Source: Streptomyces sp. I6 (lineage in GTDB: Bacteria > Actinomycetota > Actinomycetes > Streptomycetales > Streptomycetaceae). Taken from it: a DNA stretch of 64,000 bases. Shown here piece by piece: positions 9,597-19,486 of this stretch (its first letter is position 1; every line of letters begins with the position of its first letter). The DNA is taken from contig RHDP01000001.1 in the NCBI GenBank assembly GCA_003725745.1, positions 1,643,501 to 1,707,500 on the forward strand. The letters are read 5' to 3'. A program made the position numbers and the translations under genes. The notes beneath the pieces are model-generated. The model made no database searches and had not been told where the DNA came from. It saw nothing but the letters and a program-made list of their open reading frames with translations.

Positions 9597-9699
9597 GAGC
9601 CGACCTTACTGGCAGGTAGGAGGGCCGGCGGTCCCGTACGGGTGAACCGCGGCGGAACCGCAGCCCGCGGCCGCGCACCAGGGGACAGGATGCCCGCCC

Positions 9700-10308
9700 A
9701 TGGATGCCGTACGCGTCGCACTGCTCCGAGACGTCCTCGCCGGTACCGAGTGGCCCGCGGCGGCCCGCGGGTTCGCGGGGACGCTGCGCTCCTCCGTCGT
9801 CCCGCACGGCGGCGGACTGCTGCTGGTCGGAACGGCCGAGTACGAGCCGTGGCACCTCGCCGCGCACCTCGTGGACGAGGCGGCCTGGTCCGGGCAGCCC
9901 GAGCTGGCGCCCACGCTGGTACGGCACCGGGTGCGCCCCGGGGACCCGGCCCACCTGTCCGTGGGCCTCGGCCGGGTGGCGGCCGCCGGGCGAGGGGAGA
10001 CGCTGCTCGTGGTCGCGCCGCGGCGGCCGGACACCGCGCTGCTGGAGCGCGTCCACGAGGCCCGGCGCGCCGGGGCGACGGTGCTCTCGCTGGACGCCGG
10101 CGACCCTGAGGTGCTGGGCCTGGCGCACGAGACGCTGACGGTGCCGGTGACGGCCGAGGTCGACCTGGACACGGTGCAGCACCTGGTGAGCGCGGCCGCG
10201 GGCGAGAACGTCCCGCCGTCAGCCGGCCCTCGCGGCCGCAGGCGCTTCCGCGACCGCCTCGCCCGGCTGGCCGACCGGCTGACGGCACCGCCGCCCGCGC
10301 GGTGGTGA
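9700..10308 (+). CDS. Conserved hypothetical protein, possibly SIS-like
   Basis: This 202-residue soluble protein starts [15 protein letters not shown] and diverges from npdG. The middle has alternating hydrophobic strands ([44 protein letters not shown]) like a Rossmann or sugar-isomerase (SIS) fold. The last 25 residues are very basic. No catalytic motif was identified, so no reaction is proposed. The gene ends about 45 bases before the next MFS gene and may be co-transcribed with it. Confidence 0.7.
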   Translation: MDAVRVALLRDVLAGTEWPAAARGFAGTLRSSVVPHGGGLLLVGTAEYEPWHLAAHLVDEAAWSGQPELAPTLVRHRVRPGDPAHLSVGLGRVAAAGRGETLLVVAPRRPDTALLERVHEARRAGATVLSLDAGDPEVLGLAHETLTVPVTAEVDLDTVQHLVSAAAGENVPPSAGPRGRRRFRDRLARLADRLTAPPPARW

Positions 10309-10353
10309 AATTCGCTTGCCGCGCCGCGCCCCGCCCGCCGAGCATGGCCGGTC

Positions 10354-11646
10354 GTGGCATCACGACTGCGCGGGGCACTGCTCCCCGACCTCTCCCCCTG
10401 GCGCTCCTGGCGGGACTTCCGCCTGCTGTGGGTGCAGGGGCTGATCACGTTCTTCAGCAGCTTCATGGCGATGGTGGCCCTGCCGCTGCAGATCAAGGAC
10501 CTGACGGGCTCGCCCCTCGCGGTCGGGGTCATGGGCGCCGTGGAGCTCGTGCCGCTGGTCGTGTTCGGGCTGTACGGAGGCGCCCTGGCCGACGCGGTGG
10601 ACCGGCGCCGGATGCTGGTGATCACCGAGAGCGGCATGGCCGTGATGGCCGTGATCCTGCTGGTCAACGCGCTGCAGCCGACGCCGGCACTGTGGCCGCT
10701 GTACGTCGTCGCGGCCGGTGTCTCCGCCCTCGCGGGACTCCAGCGGCCCGCCCTCGACTCGCTGATGGCCCGTATCGTGCCGCACGACCAGCAGACCGCC
10801 GCGGCCGCGCTCAACGCGCTGCGCTGGCAGCTCGGCGCCATCGCGGGTCCCGCGCTGGCCGGGCTGGTGGTGGCGTACGCGGGACACGCGACGGCGTACA
10901 CCACGACGGCCGTCGGCTTCCTGGTCTCCGTGCTGCTGTGCTCCCGGCTGTCCCCCGCCCCGCCCGCGCACGACGCGGAGAAGCCGTCGCTGCGGGGGAT
11001 CGCGGAGGGCGCCCGGTACGCCTGGAGCCGGCCGGTGCTGCTCGGCACCTACGCCGTGGACCTGGCCGCGATGTTCTTCGCCTTCCCCAACACGATCTTC
11101 CCGTTCCTCGCGGACGAACTCGACGCAGAGTGGTCGCTTGGGCTGATGTACGCGGCGGGCTCGGTCGGCTCACTGCTGCTCAGCCTGACCAGCGGCTGGA
11201 CCTCACGGGTGCGCCGGCACGGCCTGTTCGTGGTGTTCGGTGCCGCCGGGTGGGGTCTCGCGATCGCGGCGGCCGGCTGGTTCACGAACATCTGGCTGGT
11301 ACTGCTCTGCCTCGCCTTCGCGGGCGCCGGCGACATGCTCAGCGGACTCGGCCGCGCCACCATCTGGAACCAGACGATCCCGGAGTCCCTGCGCGGCCGC
11401 CTCGCGGGCATCGAGGTGCTGTCCTACAGCGTGGGCCCGCAGCTGGGCCAGGTGCGGGCGGGCACGGTGGCCGGCTGGACCGGGACCCGGGCGGCGTTCT
11501 GGAGCGGCGGGCTGCTGTGCGTGGCGTCGGTGGGTCTGCTGACCGCGGCACTGCCGAAGCTCGTCACCTACGACGCGGCGACGGACGAGGACGCCCTCCG
11601 CCGCCGTGCCCAGAAGGAGGCGACGGCGGCGGAGGCGGCGCCCTGA
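10354..11646 (+). CDS. MFS transporter (EntS/MefA-like, 12 helices)
   Basis: This is a 430-residue major facilitator protein beginning with GTG at 10354. The cytoplasmic loop between helices 2 and 3 reads [14 protein letters not shown], a motif A variant. [15 protein letters not shown] in the N-terminal half is typical of the MFS_3 (enterobactin exporter-like) group. It probably exports a small molecule; the substrate is unknown. The C-terminal tail is charged and soluble. Confidence 0.88.
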   Translation: MASRLRGALLPDLSPWRSWRDFRLLWVQGLITFFSSFMAMVALPLQIKDLTGSPLAVGVMGAVELVPLVVFGLYGGALADAVDRRRMLVITESGMAVMAVILLVNALQPTPALWPLYVVAAGVSALAGLQRPALDSLMARIVPHDQQTAAAALNALRWQLGAIAGPALAGLVVAYAGHATAYTTTAVGFLVSVLLCSRLSPAPPAHDAEKPSLRGIAEGARYAWSRPVLLGTYAVDLAAMFFAFPNTIFPFLADELDAEWSLGLMYAAGSVGSLLLSLTSGWTSRVRRHGLFVVFGAAGWGLAIAAAGWFTNIWLVLLCLAFAGAGDMLSGLGRATIWNQTIPESLRGRLAGIEVLSYSVGPQLGQVRAGTVAGWTGTRAAFWSGGLLCVASVGLLTAALPKLVTYDAATDEDALRRRAQKEATAAEAAP

Positions 11647-11837
11647 CGGGGACGGCCCGCGTGCGGCGCGGGAGACGACGGCCCGGCCGTGCGGCCGCGT
11701 GCGACGCCGAAACGATCGGGACCGCACGGCGCGGAGCACGGTCGAGGCCGTGCGGCGCACCGGCCGGCCCGCGGCCGGCTGCCGGCGCGCTCGCGGTCAG
11801 CCGGCGGCGTCCCCTGCGGCGGTGGTCCGCCGCACGG

Positions 11838-12068
11838 TCAGCCCGCGCCGTCCCCGCCGCGCGGCGCGTCGTGCCACCGCGGATCGTTCTCCCACTCCAG
11901 GTTCCGCTCCCGCGCGAGCTCCATGGCGTGCGTGGCCTCCTCGCGGGTGGTGTACGGGCCGAACCGGTCCTTCGCCGGGCACTCCGGCCCCTCCTCGACC
12001 TTCTTGTGCTCCAGGCAGTAGTACCACTCGCCCGGTTTGCCCACCGTGCGCTTCTTGAACAGGGCCAT
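11838..12068 (-). CDS. Small conserved hypothetical protein
   Basis: This is a 76-residue soluble protein starting [26 protein letters not shown] stands about 6 bases before the ATG at 12068, the best ribosome site in this part of the window. It has two cysteines ([21 protein letters not shown]) and a segment [20 protein letters not shown], reminiscent of SPOR-like or short zinc-ribbon proteins. It is divergent from the methionine aminopeptidase gene. Its function is unknown. Confidence 0.75.
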   Translation of the reverse strand: MALFKKRTVGKPGEWYYCLEHKKVEEGPECPAKDRFGPYTTREEATHAMELARERNLEWENDPRWHDAPRGGDGAG

Positions 12069-12200
12069 CGTCGGCTCCTTCCTCTGACCCATGCTGCCCC
12101 GGCGTCTTCCCCTTCGCCCGGGGACGACTCCCTTTCCGGCGCCCCCCGGACGACTCGCCGCGCCCCGGGGCCCCTCCAACCCCCGGTTAGACTCGCTGGC

Positions 12201-13058
12201 ATGTCTGGCCAGTCGCTGCTCGTACCGGGGAAGCTCTCTCCCACCCGTTCCGTACCCGGAAACATCCGGCGTCCCGAGTACGTCGGGAGGCCCGCGCCCA
12301 AGCCGTACGACGGGCCGGAGATCCAGGACGCCGAGACGATCGAGAGGATGCGCGTCGCGGGCCGTGTCGCCGCGCAGGCGATGGCGGAGGCCGCGAAGCT
12401 GATCGCCCCCGGGGTGACCACGGACGAACTCGACCGGGTGGCGCACGAGTTCATGTGCGACCACGGGGCCTACCCCTCGACGCTCGGTTACCGGGGCTTC
12501 CCGAAGTCGCTGTGCTCCTCGGTCAACGAGGTGATCTGCCACGGCATCCCCGACTCCACGGTCCTGCGGGACGGCGACATCGTGAACCTCGACGTCACCG
12601 CGTACATCGGCGGCGTGCACGGCGACAACAACGCCACCTATCCGTGCGGCGACGTGGACGAGGAGTCGCGGCTGCTGGTCGAGCGGACGCGGGAGTCGCT
12701 CAACCGCGCGATCAAGGCGGTCCGGCCCGGCCGCCAGATCAACGTCATCGGGCGGGTCATCGAGTCGTACGCGAAGCGGTTCGGCTACGGCGTCGTGCGC
12801 GACTTCACCGGCCACGGCATCAACTCCTCGTTCCACTCCGGGCTGATCATCCCGCACTACGACAGCCCGCACGCGACCACGGTGATGCAGCCCGGGATGA
12901 CGTTCACCATCGAGCCGATGCTCACGCTGGGAACGCACGAGTACGACATGTGGGACGACGGCTGGACCGTGGTGACGAAGGACCGGAAGCGGACCGCGCA
13001 GTTCGAGCACACGCTGGTGGTGACGGACACCGGGGCGGAGATCCTGACGTTGCCCTGA
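12201..13058 (+). CDS. map: Type I methionine aminopeptidase
   Basis: This enzyme removes the initiator methionine from new proteins and is a cytoplasmic dinuclear metalloenzyme. The 285-residue protein has all five metal ligands in context: [19 protein letters not shown] (two Asp), DFTGHGI (His), FTIEPM (Glu) and TAQFEHT (Glu). The N-terminal extension of about 40 residues, with RRPEYVGRP, is typical of the longer actinobacterial form. The ATG is at 12201. Streptomyces usually carry more than one map copy, so this one may not be essential. Confidence 0.96.
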   Translation: MSGQSLLVPGKLSPTRSVPGNIRRPEYVGRPAPKPYDGPEIQDAETIERMRVAGRVAAQAMAEAAKLIAPGVTTDELDRVAHEFMCDHGAYPSTLGYRGFPKSLCSSVNEVICHGIPDSTVLRDGDIVNLDVTAYIGGVHGDNNATYPCGDVDEESRLLVERTRESLNRAIKAVRPGRQINVIGRVIESYAKRFGYGVVRDFTGHGINSSFHSGLIIPHYDSPHATTVMQPGMTFTIEPMLTLGTHEYDMWDDGWTVVTKDRKRTAQFEHTLVVTDTGAEILTLP

Positions 13059-13095
13059 GCGGATTCCCGGGTAGCGTTCTTACCGACAGACCGTC

Positions 13096-13146
13096 GGGAA
13101 CCAGTTGACTTAGGCAAGCCTAAGTAAGAGGATCCTACTGGTTCCC
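13096..13146. promoter_or_regulatory. Iron box (DmdR/IdeR-type) nested in a larger inverted repeat, upstream of heme oxygenase
   Basis: ACTTAGGC AA GCCTAAGT at 13108-13125 is a perfect palindrome matching the actinobacterial iron-box core TTAGG...CCTAA bound by DmdR1/IdeR/DtxR. It is flanked by GGGAACCAGT (13096-13105) and ACTGGTTCCC (13137-13146), a second perfect 10-base inverted repeat. The heme oxygenase start lies 49 bases after the iron box. Iron-dependent repression is therefore expected. The outer repeat could be the map terminator or part of the control region. Confidence 0.8.
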
Positions 13147-13173
13147 GTACCCACCGGTCCCCGGAGGCCCGCC

Positions 13174-13836
13174 TTGGACACGCTGGACACGCCTTTCTCG
13201 ACCCTGATCCGTGTCGCGTCGCACGAGCAGCACACCGAGGCGGAGACCTCCACCTTCATGAGCGATCTGCTCGGCGGCCGGCTGACGGTCGAGGCCTACG
13301 CGCGCTACACGGAGCAGTTGTGGTTCGTGTACCGGGCGCTGGAGGGTTCGGCGGGCGCGCTCCGGGGCGACCCGGTAGCCGGGCCGTTCATCCGGCCGGA
13401 GCTGTTCCGCACGGCCGAGTTGCAGCGGGACCTGGCGCACCTGCGCGGCCCGGACTGGCGCGACGGCCTCCACCCGCTGCCCGCCACTGCCGCGTACGCG
13501 GCACGGGTCGAGGAGTGCGCACGCACCTGGCCCGCGGGATATGTGGCCCACCACTACACCCGCTACCTCGGGGACCTCTCCGGCGGCCAGATCATCCGCG
13601 ACAAGGCCGAGCGCACCTGGGGCTTCGCACGCAAGGGCGACGGCGTCCGCTTCTACGTCTTCGAGCAGATCACCAACCCGTCGGCGTTCAAGCGGGGCTA
13701 CCGGGAGCTGCTGGACGCGGTGAACGCGGACGACCTCGAGCGGCAGCGCATCATCGAGGAGTGCAGGCGCGCCTTCGACTTCAACGGTGCGGTGTTCCGC
13801 GAGCTGGGCCGGGAGTTCCCGCTCAGCGCGGCGTGA
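13174..13836 (+). CDS. Biliverdin-producing heme oxygenase
   Basis: This enzyme opens heme to biliverdin, CO and iron and is used for iron recovery. The 220-residue protein is close in length to HmuO. The proximal helix reads IRVASHEQHTEAE (candidate heme ligand His), and the distal helix has YLGDLSGGQII, the family signature. The start is a TTG at 13174 with CGGAGG about 6 bases upstream. An iron box precedes it, so expression should rise in iron starvation. No heme-uptake genes are adjacent. Confidence 0.94.
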   Translation: MDTLDTPFSTLIRVASHEQHTEAETSTFMSDLLGGRLTVEAYARYTEQLWFVYRALEGSAGALRGDPVAGPFIRPELFRTAELQRDLAHLRGPDWRDGLHPLPATAAYAARVEECARTWPAGYVAHHYTRYLGDLSGGQIIRDKAERTWGFARKGDGVRFYVFEQITNPSAFKRGYRELLDAVNADDLERQRIIEECRRAFDFNGAVFRELGREFPLSAA

Positions 13837-13889
13837 CCCGCGCGACGGCAGGGGACGGCGAGGGGACGGCGGGCGCGGACGGCACGCGC

Positions 13890-14028
13890 CGCAGGGCCGG
13901 CGGACGGACGGACGGACGGACAACGCGGGACGGGCCAACGGGCAACGCGGGGGCGAACGGGCAACGCGGGACGGGCGAACGACGCCCGACGACGCGGGAC
14001 GGGCGGGCGGCCAGGCGGCCGTGGTCCG
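13890..14028. repeat. Tandem repeats downstream of heme oxygenase
   Basis: Five copies of GGAC run together at about 13902-13921. Loose copies of a 15-base unit built on GGGCAACGCGGGACGG then extend to about 14000. The tract separates two convergent genes. Confidence 0.6.
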
Positions 14029-14691
14029 TCAGTGGCCCTCGAGCCGTACCCGGCCACCGAGTTCGATCAGGCCGTCGGGGCCGGGAGCCGTCAAGAGCTG
14101 GGAGCCGCGGCCCTGAATGATGTTCAGCGCGCGGCCGAGCCGTTCGGTGAGCAGCAGCGCCGCCGCGCCGGTGGCCTCGTCCTCGTCGATGCCGTCGCCC
14201 CGGCCCGGGAAGGCGCGGGCCCGGACACGGCCGGCGGCCTCGTCCTCCCAGGCCCACGCGTACGTCCACTCGCCGGGCGGCGGAACCTCGAGCGCCTCGA
14301 CCTCGGCCGCCGAGCCGTACCGCCGCAGGGTGCGCGGCGGTGCCCACTCGGCGCGGGCGGTGATCCAGGTGAACTCGCCGTCCGAGCGCACCCATACCTC
14401 TCCCGCGGGCGGGTTCACCGTTTCCAGGTCCAGCAGCCACGCCACACCGACGAGGGGGTGCCCGGCGAACGGCAGACGCACCCCGGGGGTGTGGATGTCG
14501 ACGACACCGCGCTCGGGATCGTCCACGAACACGGTCTCGCTGAAGCCCAGCCGGGCCGCCAGCTCCCGGCGGGACCGCTGGTCCGGGTACGGCCTGCCGT
14601 CGCGCACGACTCCGAGGGGGTTGCCGTGACGGCCGTCGCCGGAACAGAAGACGCGCAGTACGTCGAGGCCGCGGGGTCGTTCGTCTGTCAC
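14029..14691 (-). CDS. PhzF family isomerase-like protein
   Basis: This 220-residue protein of the PhzF/diaminopimelate-epimerase-like fold has the family core blocks VFCSGDGRHGNPLGVV, SETVFVDDPERGVVDIHTPG, LPFAGHPLVGVAWLLD and a C-terminal G-R-V-R-L-E-G end. At about 220 residues it is shorter than phenazine PhzF (about 280). No phenazine genes are near, so it is likely a general enzyme of unknown substrate. The GTG at 14691 was chosen because homology-like sequence begins just after it. Confidence 0.85.
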   Translation of the reverse strand: MTDERPRGLDVLRVFCSGDGRHGNPLGVVRDGRPYPDQRSRRELAARLGFSETVFVDDPERGVVDIHTPGVRLPFAGHPLVGVAWLLDLETVNPPAGEVWVRSDGEFTWITARAEWAPPRTLRRYGSAAEVEALEVPPPGEWTYAWAWEDEAAGRVRARAFPGRGDGIDEDEATGAAALLLTERLGRALNIIQGRGSQLLTAPGPDGLIELGGRVRLEGH

Positions 14692-14832
14692 CCGGGCATT
14701 GAAGCATCCCGGTACGACACGGACCGGCACGGCCGCTTCCACCCTCGTCACCGGTCCCGGCACTCGCGGTGTTCCCCGCCCCGGTAGGGTTCGGACGGTC
14801 AGTGCGGGGCGGCGAGGAACAGAAGGCAACCC

Positions 14833-15819
14833 ATGAGCAGGCTGGGTCGGGCGGCGACGCTCGCGACGGTGGCGGTGCTGTCGCTGACGGCGGGCGGGTG
14901 CGTGACGGTGCACGGCGAGCTGGAGGTCGTCCCCTCCGCGACGAGGGCGGAGGCCGAACAGGCCCTCCGGGACTTCACCGACGCCTACAACGCGGCCGAC
15001 AAGGCCTACGACCCGGCACTCGACGCCGGGCGGGTCACCGGCGCCCTGGGGGCGATCAACCAGGCCGGGCTGAAGGCCCGCGGCATCACCGTGCCCGGCG
15101 GCAATCCCCGGCACCGTCCGCTGGAACTCAGCGACACGACCTACCACATCCCCCGGAAGGCGGGCTGGCCGCGCTTCTTCGTGGTCGACGCCGACAGCAA
15201 CCGGGACGTCGACTCGGGCGACCGGGACAACCGGTGGCTGATGGTGTTCGTGAAGAACGGCAACAAGCAGCTGTGGGAGGCCGCGTATCTGGCGATCGTC
15301 TTGCCGTCGGAGGTCCCGAAGTTCCGCACCGACCAAGAGGGTTGGGCGGAGCCGGTGGCCCCGGACTCCGACAGGACGGCGGTCGCCCCGCGGGATCTCA
15401 GCGAGGCGTACGCCTCGTACCTGCGGACCGGCAGGCCGCAGCACTTCGCCGACGGCGCACACACCAGCGGATGGCGGAAGGTGCGCGAGCAGAACGGCAG
15501 ACGGGCGGGACTCAGCACGCAGTACGTCGACCAGCCGCTGGACACCGGGGACTTCGCGCCCCTCGGGCTGGCCACGGAGGACGGCGGGGCGCTGGTGTTC
15601 TTCGCGCTGCGCTACTTCGACCGGCAGACGGCCGCGCCGGGCTACCGGCCCAAGGTGAGCCAGGACGTGAAGGCGCTCATGACCGGTGAGGTGCGGAACA
15701 CGCTCACCAAGGAGTGGATCTCCAGCCAGGCGGTCTCGGTGGCCCCGAAGGGGGCCGCCGGGCCACCGGTGAGGATCCTGAGCCGGCTGCAGGGCGTGAC
15801 GGCGGCGCGCGGCTCGTAG
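14833..15819 (+). CDS. Secreted lipoprotein of unknown function
   Basis: This is a 328-residue protein with a lipoprotein signal peptide: basic MSRLGRAAT, a hydrophobic core, and lipobox L-T-A-G-G-C with Cys at about residue 23. The mature part has no membrane segment and would be anchored on the outer face of the membrane. It contains an N-terminal helical stretch (AEAEQALRDFTDAYNAADKA) and conserved-looking WPRFFVVDADSN and RWLMVFVKNG strands. This resembles large Streptomyces lipoprotein families of unknown function. No catalytic motif is visible. Confidence 0.8.
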   Translation: MSRLGRAATLATVAVLSLTAGGCVTVHGELEVVPSATRAEAEQALRDFTDAYNAADKAYDPALDAGRVTGALGAINQAGLKARGITVPGGNPRHRPLELSDTTYHIPRKAGWPRFFVVDADSNRDVDSGDRDNRWLMVFVKNGNKQLWEAAYLAIVLPSEVPKFRTDQEGWAEPVAPDSDRTAVAPRDLSEAYASYLRTGRPQHFADGAHTSGWRKVREQNGRRAGLSTQYVDQPLDTGDFAPLGLATEDGGALVFFALRYFDRQTAAPGYRPKVSQDVKALMTGEVRNTLTKEWISSQAVSVAPKGAAGPPVRILSRLQGVTAARGS

Positions 15820-16021
15820 CACCGCGGCGGGCGCGGCACCGCGCAGCACCGGCCCAACGCCCCAACGCCCCAACTCCCCAACGGCGCCACGACCCGCGCC
15901 CTAACGGTGCAACGGGCAACGGGCCAGGGGGCCAGGGGGCCAGTGGGCCAGCAAGTGCAGGGGCCCAGCGGCGCACTGACTCAACGGCTCAGGAGCCTCA
16001 GCACCCCAACGTTCACCGGGT
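15820..16021. repeat. Spacer with CCCAACG and GGGGCCA repeats
   Basis: Between the convergent lipoprotein and prim-pol genes, CCCAACGC repeats occupy about 15850-15885 and GGGGGCCA repeats about 15927-15953. The prim-pol stop codon lies at 16022. No gene or clear terminator is seen. Confidence 0.55.
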
Positions 16022-16789
16022 TCACCGGTTCACCGGCCAGGACACCGAGTGGTGGTCCGCATCGTGCGTACCGGTCTCCTCGGCGTACCTGGTGCAGGCG
16101 TCCGCCAGTGCCTCCAGCAGGGTCAGCGGGTCCGGCAGCGGATGCTCGGGACCCCGCACCCAGACGACCCCGAGATCACCGGGGAGCCGCGAGGGCGGTA
16201 CGAGGACGTAACTGCCGCGACTGTGCCAGCGCAGGCCCGGATGCTCGTCCATCGTCCCGGGATGGCAGTCGAGTTCGCAGGGCCACCACTCGTCCTCGTC
16301 CTCGGGTGTGCCCCGGGTGGCGGTGAAGAACAGCATCCGCCCCTCTTCCGACTCGGCCAGCGGGCCGACCTCGGTGCCGTCCGCGAGAAGCCGCTCCAGT
16401 GCGGCCCGGCCGGCGCCCAGCGGTACGTCGAGAACGTCGTGGACCATGCCGGTGGCGGTGATGAAGTTCGCCTCGGGTTGGTCGTCCGCCCAGCGCTCGA
16501 CGGCGGCGGGGTCGTGCGTGGACTGGGTCTGCCAGGCGAACGAGACGGGATGCCGAGCGGGCGTCGGGCAGCCGATGCGCTCACAGGAGCAGCTGAATCC
16601 CGAAGGATGCGCGGCGGGGGCGAGCGGCAGTCCTGCGGCGGCGGTGGCCAGGAGCTGGTCGAGACGGTCCCGGGCCCGGCCGGACTCGGCGCCGTCCTCC
16701 CGGGAGCGGCGGCGCAGCCACTGCGGCAACCGGTTCTCCCAGGACAGCCTGCTCTCCGTGCCGCGGTAGCGGCCGTTACCGTCGCCCAT
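16022..16789 (-). CDS. Bifunctional DNA primase/polymerase (prim-pol) domain protein
   Basis: This is a 255-residue stand-alone prim-pol (AEP superfamily) protein. It shows the family pattern of GLPLAPAAHPSGFSCSC, then CERIGCPTPARHP (cysteine/histidine cluster), a central QPEANFITATGMVHDVLDVP strand block, and RWHSRGSYVLVPPSR near the end. Classical prim-pol proteins carry D-x-D metal-binding residues; VHDVLD is the nearest match here. The Streptomyces chromosomal copies are not fused to helicases, and their role is uncertain. The start at 16789 opens with MGDGNGRYRG. Confidence 0.85.
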   Translation of the reverse strand: MGDGNGRYRGTESRLSWENRLPQWLRRRSREDGAESGRARDRLDQLLATAAAGLPLAPAAHPSGFSCSCERIGCPTPARHPVSFAWQTQSTHDPAAVERWADDQPEANFITATGMVHDVLDVPLGAGRAALERLLADGTEVGPLAESEEGRMLFFTATRGTPEDEDEWWPCELDCHPGTMDEHPGLRWHSRGSYVLVPPSRLPGDLGVVWVRGPEHPLPDPLTLLEALADACTRYAEETGTHDADHHSVSWPVNR

Positions 16790-17319
16790 CTATCCCCTCA
16801 CATCTCCCTGCTCGCCCCGGCTCGCGCGGGTGCGGCCACGCGTCGGCACTCCCGCCATCGTCCCACCATCGGGCGTGCGGGGTGGCCGCACCCCCCGATC
16901 GAGTGGCCGAATCGACGGCCGGGGGCGGGGAGAGAGACCGGTCAGGAGCGGGGAGCCGGCCGGTCAGGGGCGGCGAGGCCGCCGAAGACACGGCCGGGGG
17001 GAGGGACGGCGAGGCGGCCGGAAGGGCGGCAGCACGCGTACGCACGCGGCGGCGCGGAAGGGCGGCAGCACGCGGCGGCGCGGAAGGGCGGGAGCGCGTG
17101 TACGCACCCGGCTGCCTGCACGGCGACGGCGAGGAGGGCCACCAGGGCGAGGAGGGCCACGGGGAGGAGAGCGGCGAGCCGCGACGCGATGCGTCGCCCT
17201 GTTTCCCCTCAGGCGTACGTCAGATGAATCACCCGAACGGATCACTGCGCGAACGCGCTGAAGGCCGCACCATGGCCTCACGCACAACCGTGCGCCCCGT
17301 CGTCCGTGAGGAGCCCGCA
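16790..17319. repeat. Gene-free stretch with GCGGAAGGGCGGCAGC tandem repeats
   Basis: About 500 bases precede the dimethylargininase gene. Between about 17026 and 17100 a unit near GCGGCGCGGAAGGGCGGCAG is repeated about three times. The segment closest to the gene (17215-17320) is less repetitive and presumably holds its promoter; no operator was recognised. Confidence 0.5.
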
Positions 17320-18135
17320 TTGCCTCGTGACGCCAGACCCCGCCGCTACCTCATGTGCCCACCCACGCACTTCGAGGTGACGTACTCCATCAACCCGTGG
17401 ATGGACCCGGGGAAGCCCGTCGACCTGTCACTGGCCATGACCCAGTGGGAGGTCCTGCGCGACCGCTACCGCGCGCTCGGCCACACCGTCGACGTGCTGG
17501 AACCCCGCGAGGACCTGCCGGACATGGTCTTCGCCGCGAACGGCGCCACCGTCGTCGACGGCCGGGTGCTCGGCGCGCGCTTCGCCTTCACCGAACGGGC
17601 CGCGGAGGCGGACGCCCACCTCGAGTGGTTCCGCGCCCACGGCTTCACCGAGATCCATGAGCCTGCCCACATCAACGAGGGCGAGGGCGACTTCGCGGTG
17701 ACCTCGACGTATCTGCTGGCGGGCCGGGGGTTCCGGTCGAGCCCGCTGTCGCACGACGAGGCGCAGGAGTTCTTCGGGCGGCCGGTGATCGGGCTCGATC
17801 TGGTGGATCCGCGGTACTACCACCTGGACACCGCTCTGTCGGTCCTCGACGACGAGACGGACGAGATCATGTACTACCCCGGCGCCTTCTCCCCCGGCAG
17901 CCGCGCGGTCCTCGCCCGCCTCTTCCCCGATGCCCTCATCGCCCGCGAGGGCGCCGCGGCGGCCTTCGGTCTCAACGCGGTCAGCGACGGCCGCCATGTC
18001 CTGCTGCCGCAAGCGGCCCTGGGCCTCTTCGAACCCCTGCGGGCCCGGGGCTTCGAACCGATCGGGATGGACACGGGAGAGCTGCTGAAGGGAGGCGGCA
18101 GCGTGAAGTGCTGCACGCAGGAGCTGCGCGCCTGA
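17320..18135 (+). CDS. ddaH: Dimethylargininase (N(G),N(G)-dimethylarginine dimethylaminohydrolase)
   Basis: The protein belongs to the amidinotransferase/DDAH fold and hydrolyses methylated arginine to citrulline and dimethylamine. It is 271 residues from the TTG at 17320, which has GAGGAG 6 bases upstream; an in-frame ATG at 17272 would add 16 residues. Motifs are YLMCPPTHF, LPDMVFAANGA (substrate-binding Asp), INEGEGDF, and the C-terminal GGGSVKCCTQEL with the catalytic cysteine. An HLDTA segment supplies the catalytic His. It appears to be monocistronic. Confidence 0.9.
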   Translation: MPRDARPRRYLMCPPTHFEVTYSINPWMDPGKPVDLSLAMTQWEVLRDRYRALGHTVDVLEPREDLPDMVFAANGATVVDGRVLGARFAFTERAAEADAHLEWFRAHGFTEIHEPAHINEGEGDFAVTSTYLLAGRGFRSSPLSHDEAQEFFGRPVIGLDLVDPRYYHLDTALSVLDDETDEIMYYPGAFSPGSRAVLARLFPDALIAREGAAAAFGLNAVSDGRHVLLPQAALGLFEPLRARGFEPIGMDTGELLKGGGSVKCCTQELRA

Positions 18136-18497
18136 CTCCCGGCCGCGGGGCGGGACCGTTCGCCGCCCTCACCGCCCGTGCCGGGCTCTGGTGCGCTCCG
18201 GCGGGTGGCCGGGGAGGGCGGTGGTGGCGGCGTGCGCGGTTCGGGGGCGGTGATGGCGGTGATGGCGGTGGGGTGGCGTGCGCGGCACGAGCCAGGGGCC
18301 AGGCGGCGCGGGACACGGGATCCCCGGACTGCGCGGCACGGGAGGCGGGGGCCTCCAGGACGTGGGAAGCGGGACCCGGGAAGCGGAAGGCGGGAAGCGG
18401 GACCCGGGAAGCGGAAGGCGGGAAGCGCGGCCTCCAGGACGCGGAACGCGGGACGCGCCCCCGAGGACGGGACGCCGGGCCGAGGCGGCGGCCCGCG
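18136..18497. repeat. Gene-free stretch with a 28-base tandem repeat
   Basis: Between the convergent ddaH and Rsm22 genes, a unit of about 28 bases starting GGGAAGCGGGACCCGGGAAG is repeated twice, with a partial third copy, at about 18362-18426. GGTGATGGC-type short repeats lie at about 18248. No gene is supported. Confidence 0.6.
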
Positions 18498-19486
18498 TCA
18501 GGCGTCGTCGCCGTCCGCCGGAGGCCAGGCCGCGCCCCAGGAGGTGTCACGGGCCGCGCGGTAGAGGGGGCCGTGGCGCTTGGTGACCGTTTCCCGGCGG
18601 AGGGTGCCGTCGGAGGAGCACAGGTCCAGCAGGACCTGGCCCTTGCGGATCTGCGGCTTGCGCGTCACCCGCGAGGACGCCGGGGACACGGCTGCCCGGG
18701 TCGCGGCGACGTAGCTGAACTTCTCGTCCTCGTACGGCAACGACCCGCCCTTCACCCGCCGGTGGAGAGACGACCGGCTCACCCGCGCGGCGAAATGGCA
18801 CCAGTCGGCGCCGGGCACGATGGGGCACGTCGCGCTGTGCGGGCACGGCGCCGCCACCCGCAGCCCCGCTCCCACCAGCAGGTCCCGCGCCGCGATGATC
18901 CGCTCGTAGCCGTCCGGCGTACCCGGCTCCACGACGAGGACCGTCTGCCCTGCCGCCGCGGCCTGGCGCACCACCGCCGCCCGGGTCCGCTCGTCCAGCT
19001 CCTTCAGCACGTACGAGACCGTGACCAGGTCCGCCGCTTCCAGCCCCATCGACTCGCCGATCCGCGCCCGCCGCCACCGCGCGCCCCGCAGCGCGGGCGA
19101 GTCCGCGGACGCCGCCAGCTCGCGGCCCAGCTCCAGCGCCGGCTCCGCCCAGTCCAGGACCGTGGTCCGGTGCTCCCCCTCCGGCCAGGCGTCGGCGACC
19201 GCCCAGCTCGCCGCGCCCGTACCGCCGCCGATGTCGGTGTGCGTGGCGGGCGTCCACCCGGGCGCGGCGTCCCGGAACGCGCCGAGCGCGGACCGCACCG
19301 CCTCGAAGGTCGCGGGCATCCGGTACGCGGCGTACGCGGCCACGTCCGCGCGGTCGCGCAGTACCGGCGCGTCGGTCGGAGTGTCCCCCGGTAGCTGGCG
19401 ATCAGGCGTTCCACCGCCTGGGCGGCGCGGCCCTGCGGCAGTCCGTCGAGGAGACCGGCGAGGGCGTCGGGGAGGGTCGTGTTCAC
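18498..19486 (-). CDS. Rsm22 family small-ribosomal-subunit methyltransferase; frameshifted as sequenced
   Basis: The N-terminal 33 residues (MNTTLPDALAGLLDGLPQGR and onward) are in one frame and the rest in the next. They join at the five-C run 19385-19389. One added base gives S-Y-R-G-D-T-P-T-D-A-P and a 329-residue protein. The SAM-binding loop is HTDIGGGTGAASWAV. The C-terminal half holds CPHSATCPIVPGADWCHF, the cysteine cluster (C-x5-C-x8-C) of Rsm22-type proteins, which bind iron-sulfur or zinc. Members act in ribosome small-subunit maturation; the exact bacterial substrate is not established. Confidence 0.85.

Noticed and set aside
10302..12200. Long frame leading into the methionine aminopeptidase
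   Set aside because: It is a shadow of the MFS gene. The aminopeptidase clearly begins at the ATG at 12201.
14029..14691. Phenazine biosynthesis cluster suggested by the PhzF-like gene
   Set aside because: No other phz genes are nearby, and PhzF-like proteins are common outside phenazine pathways.
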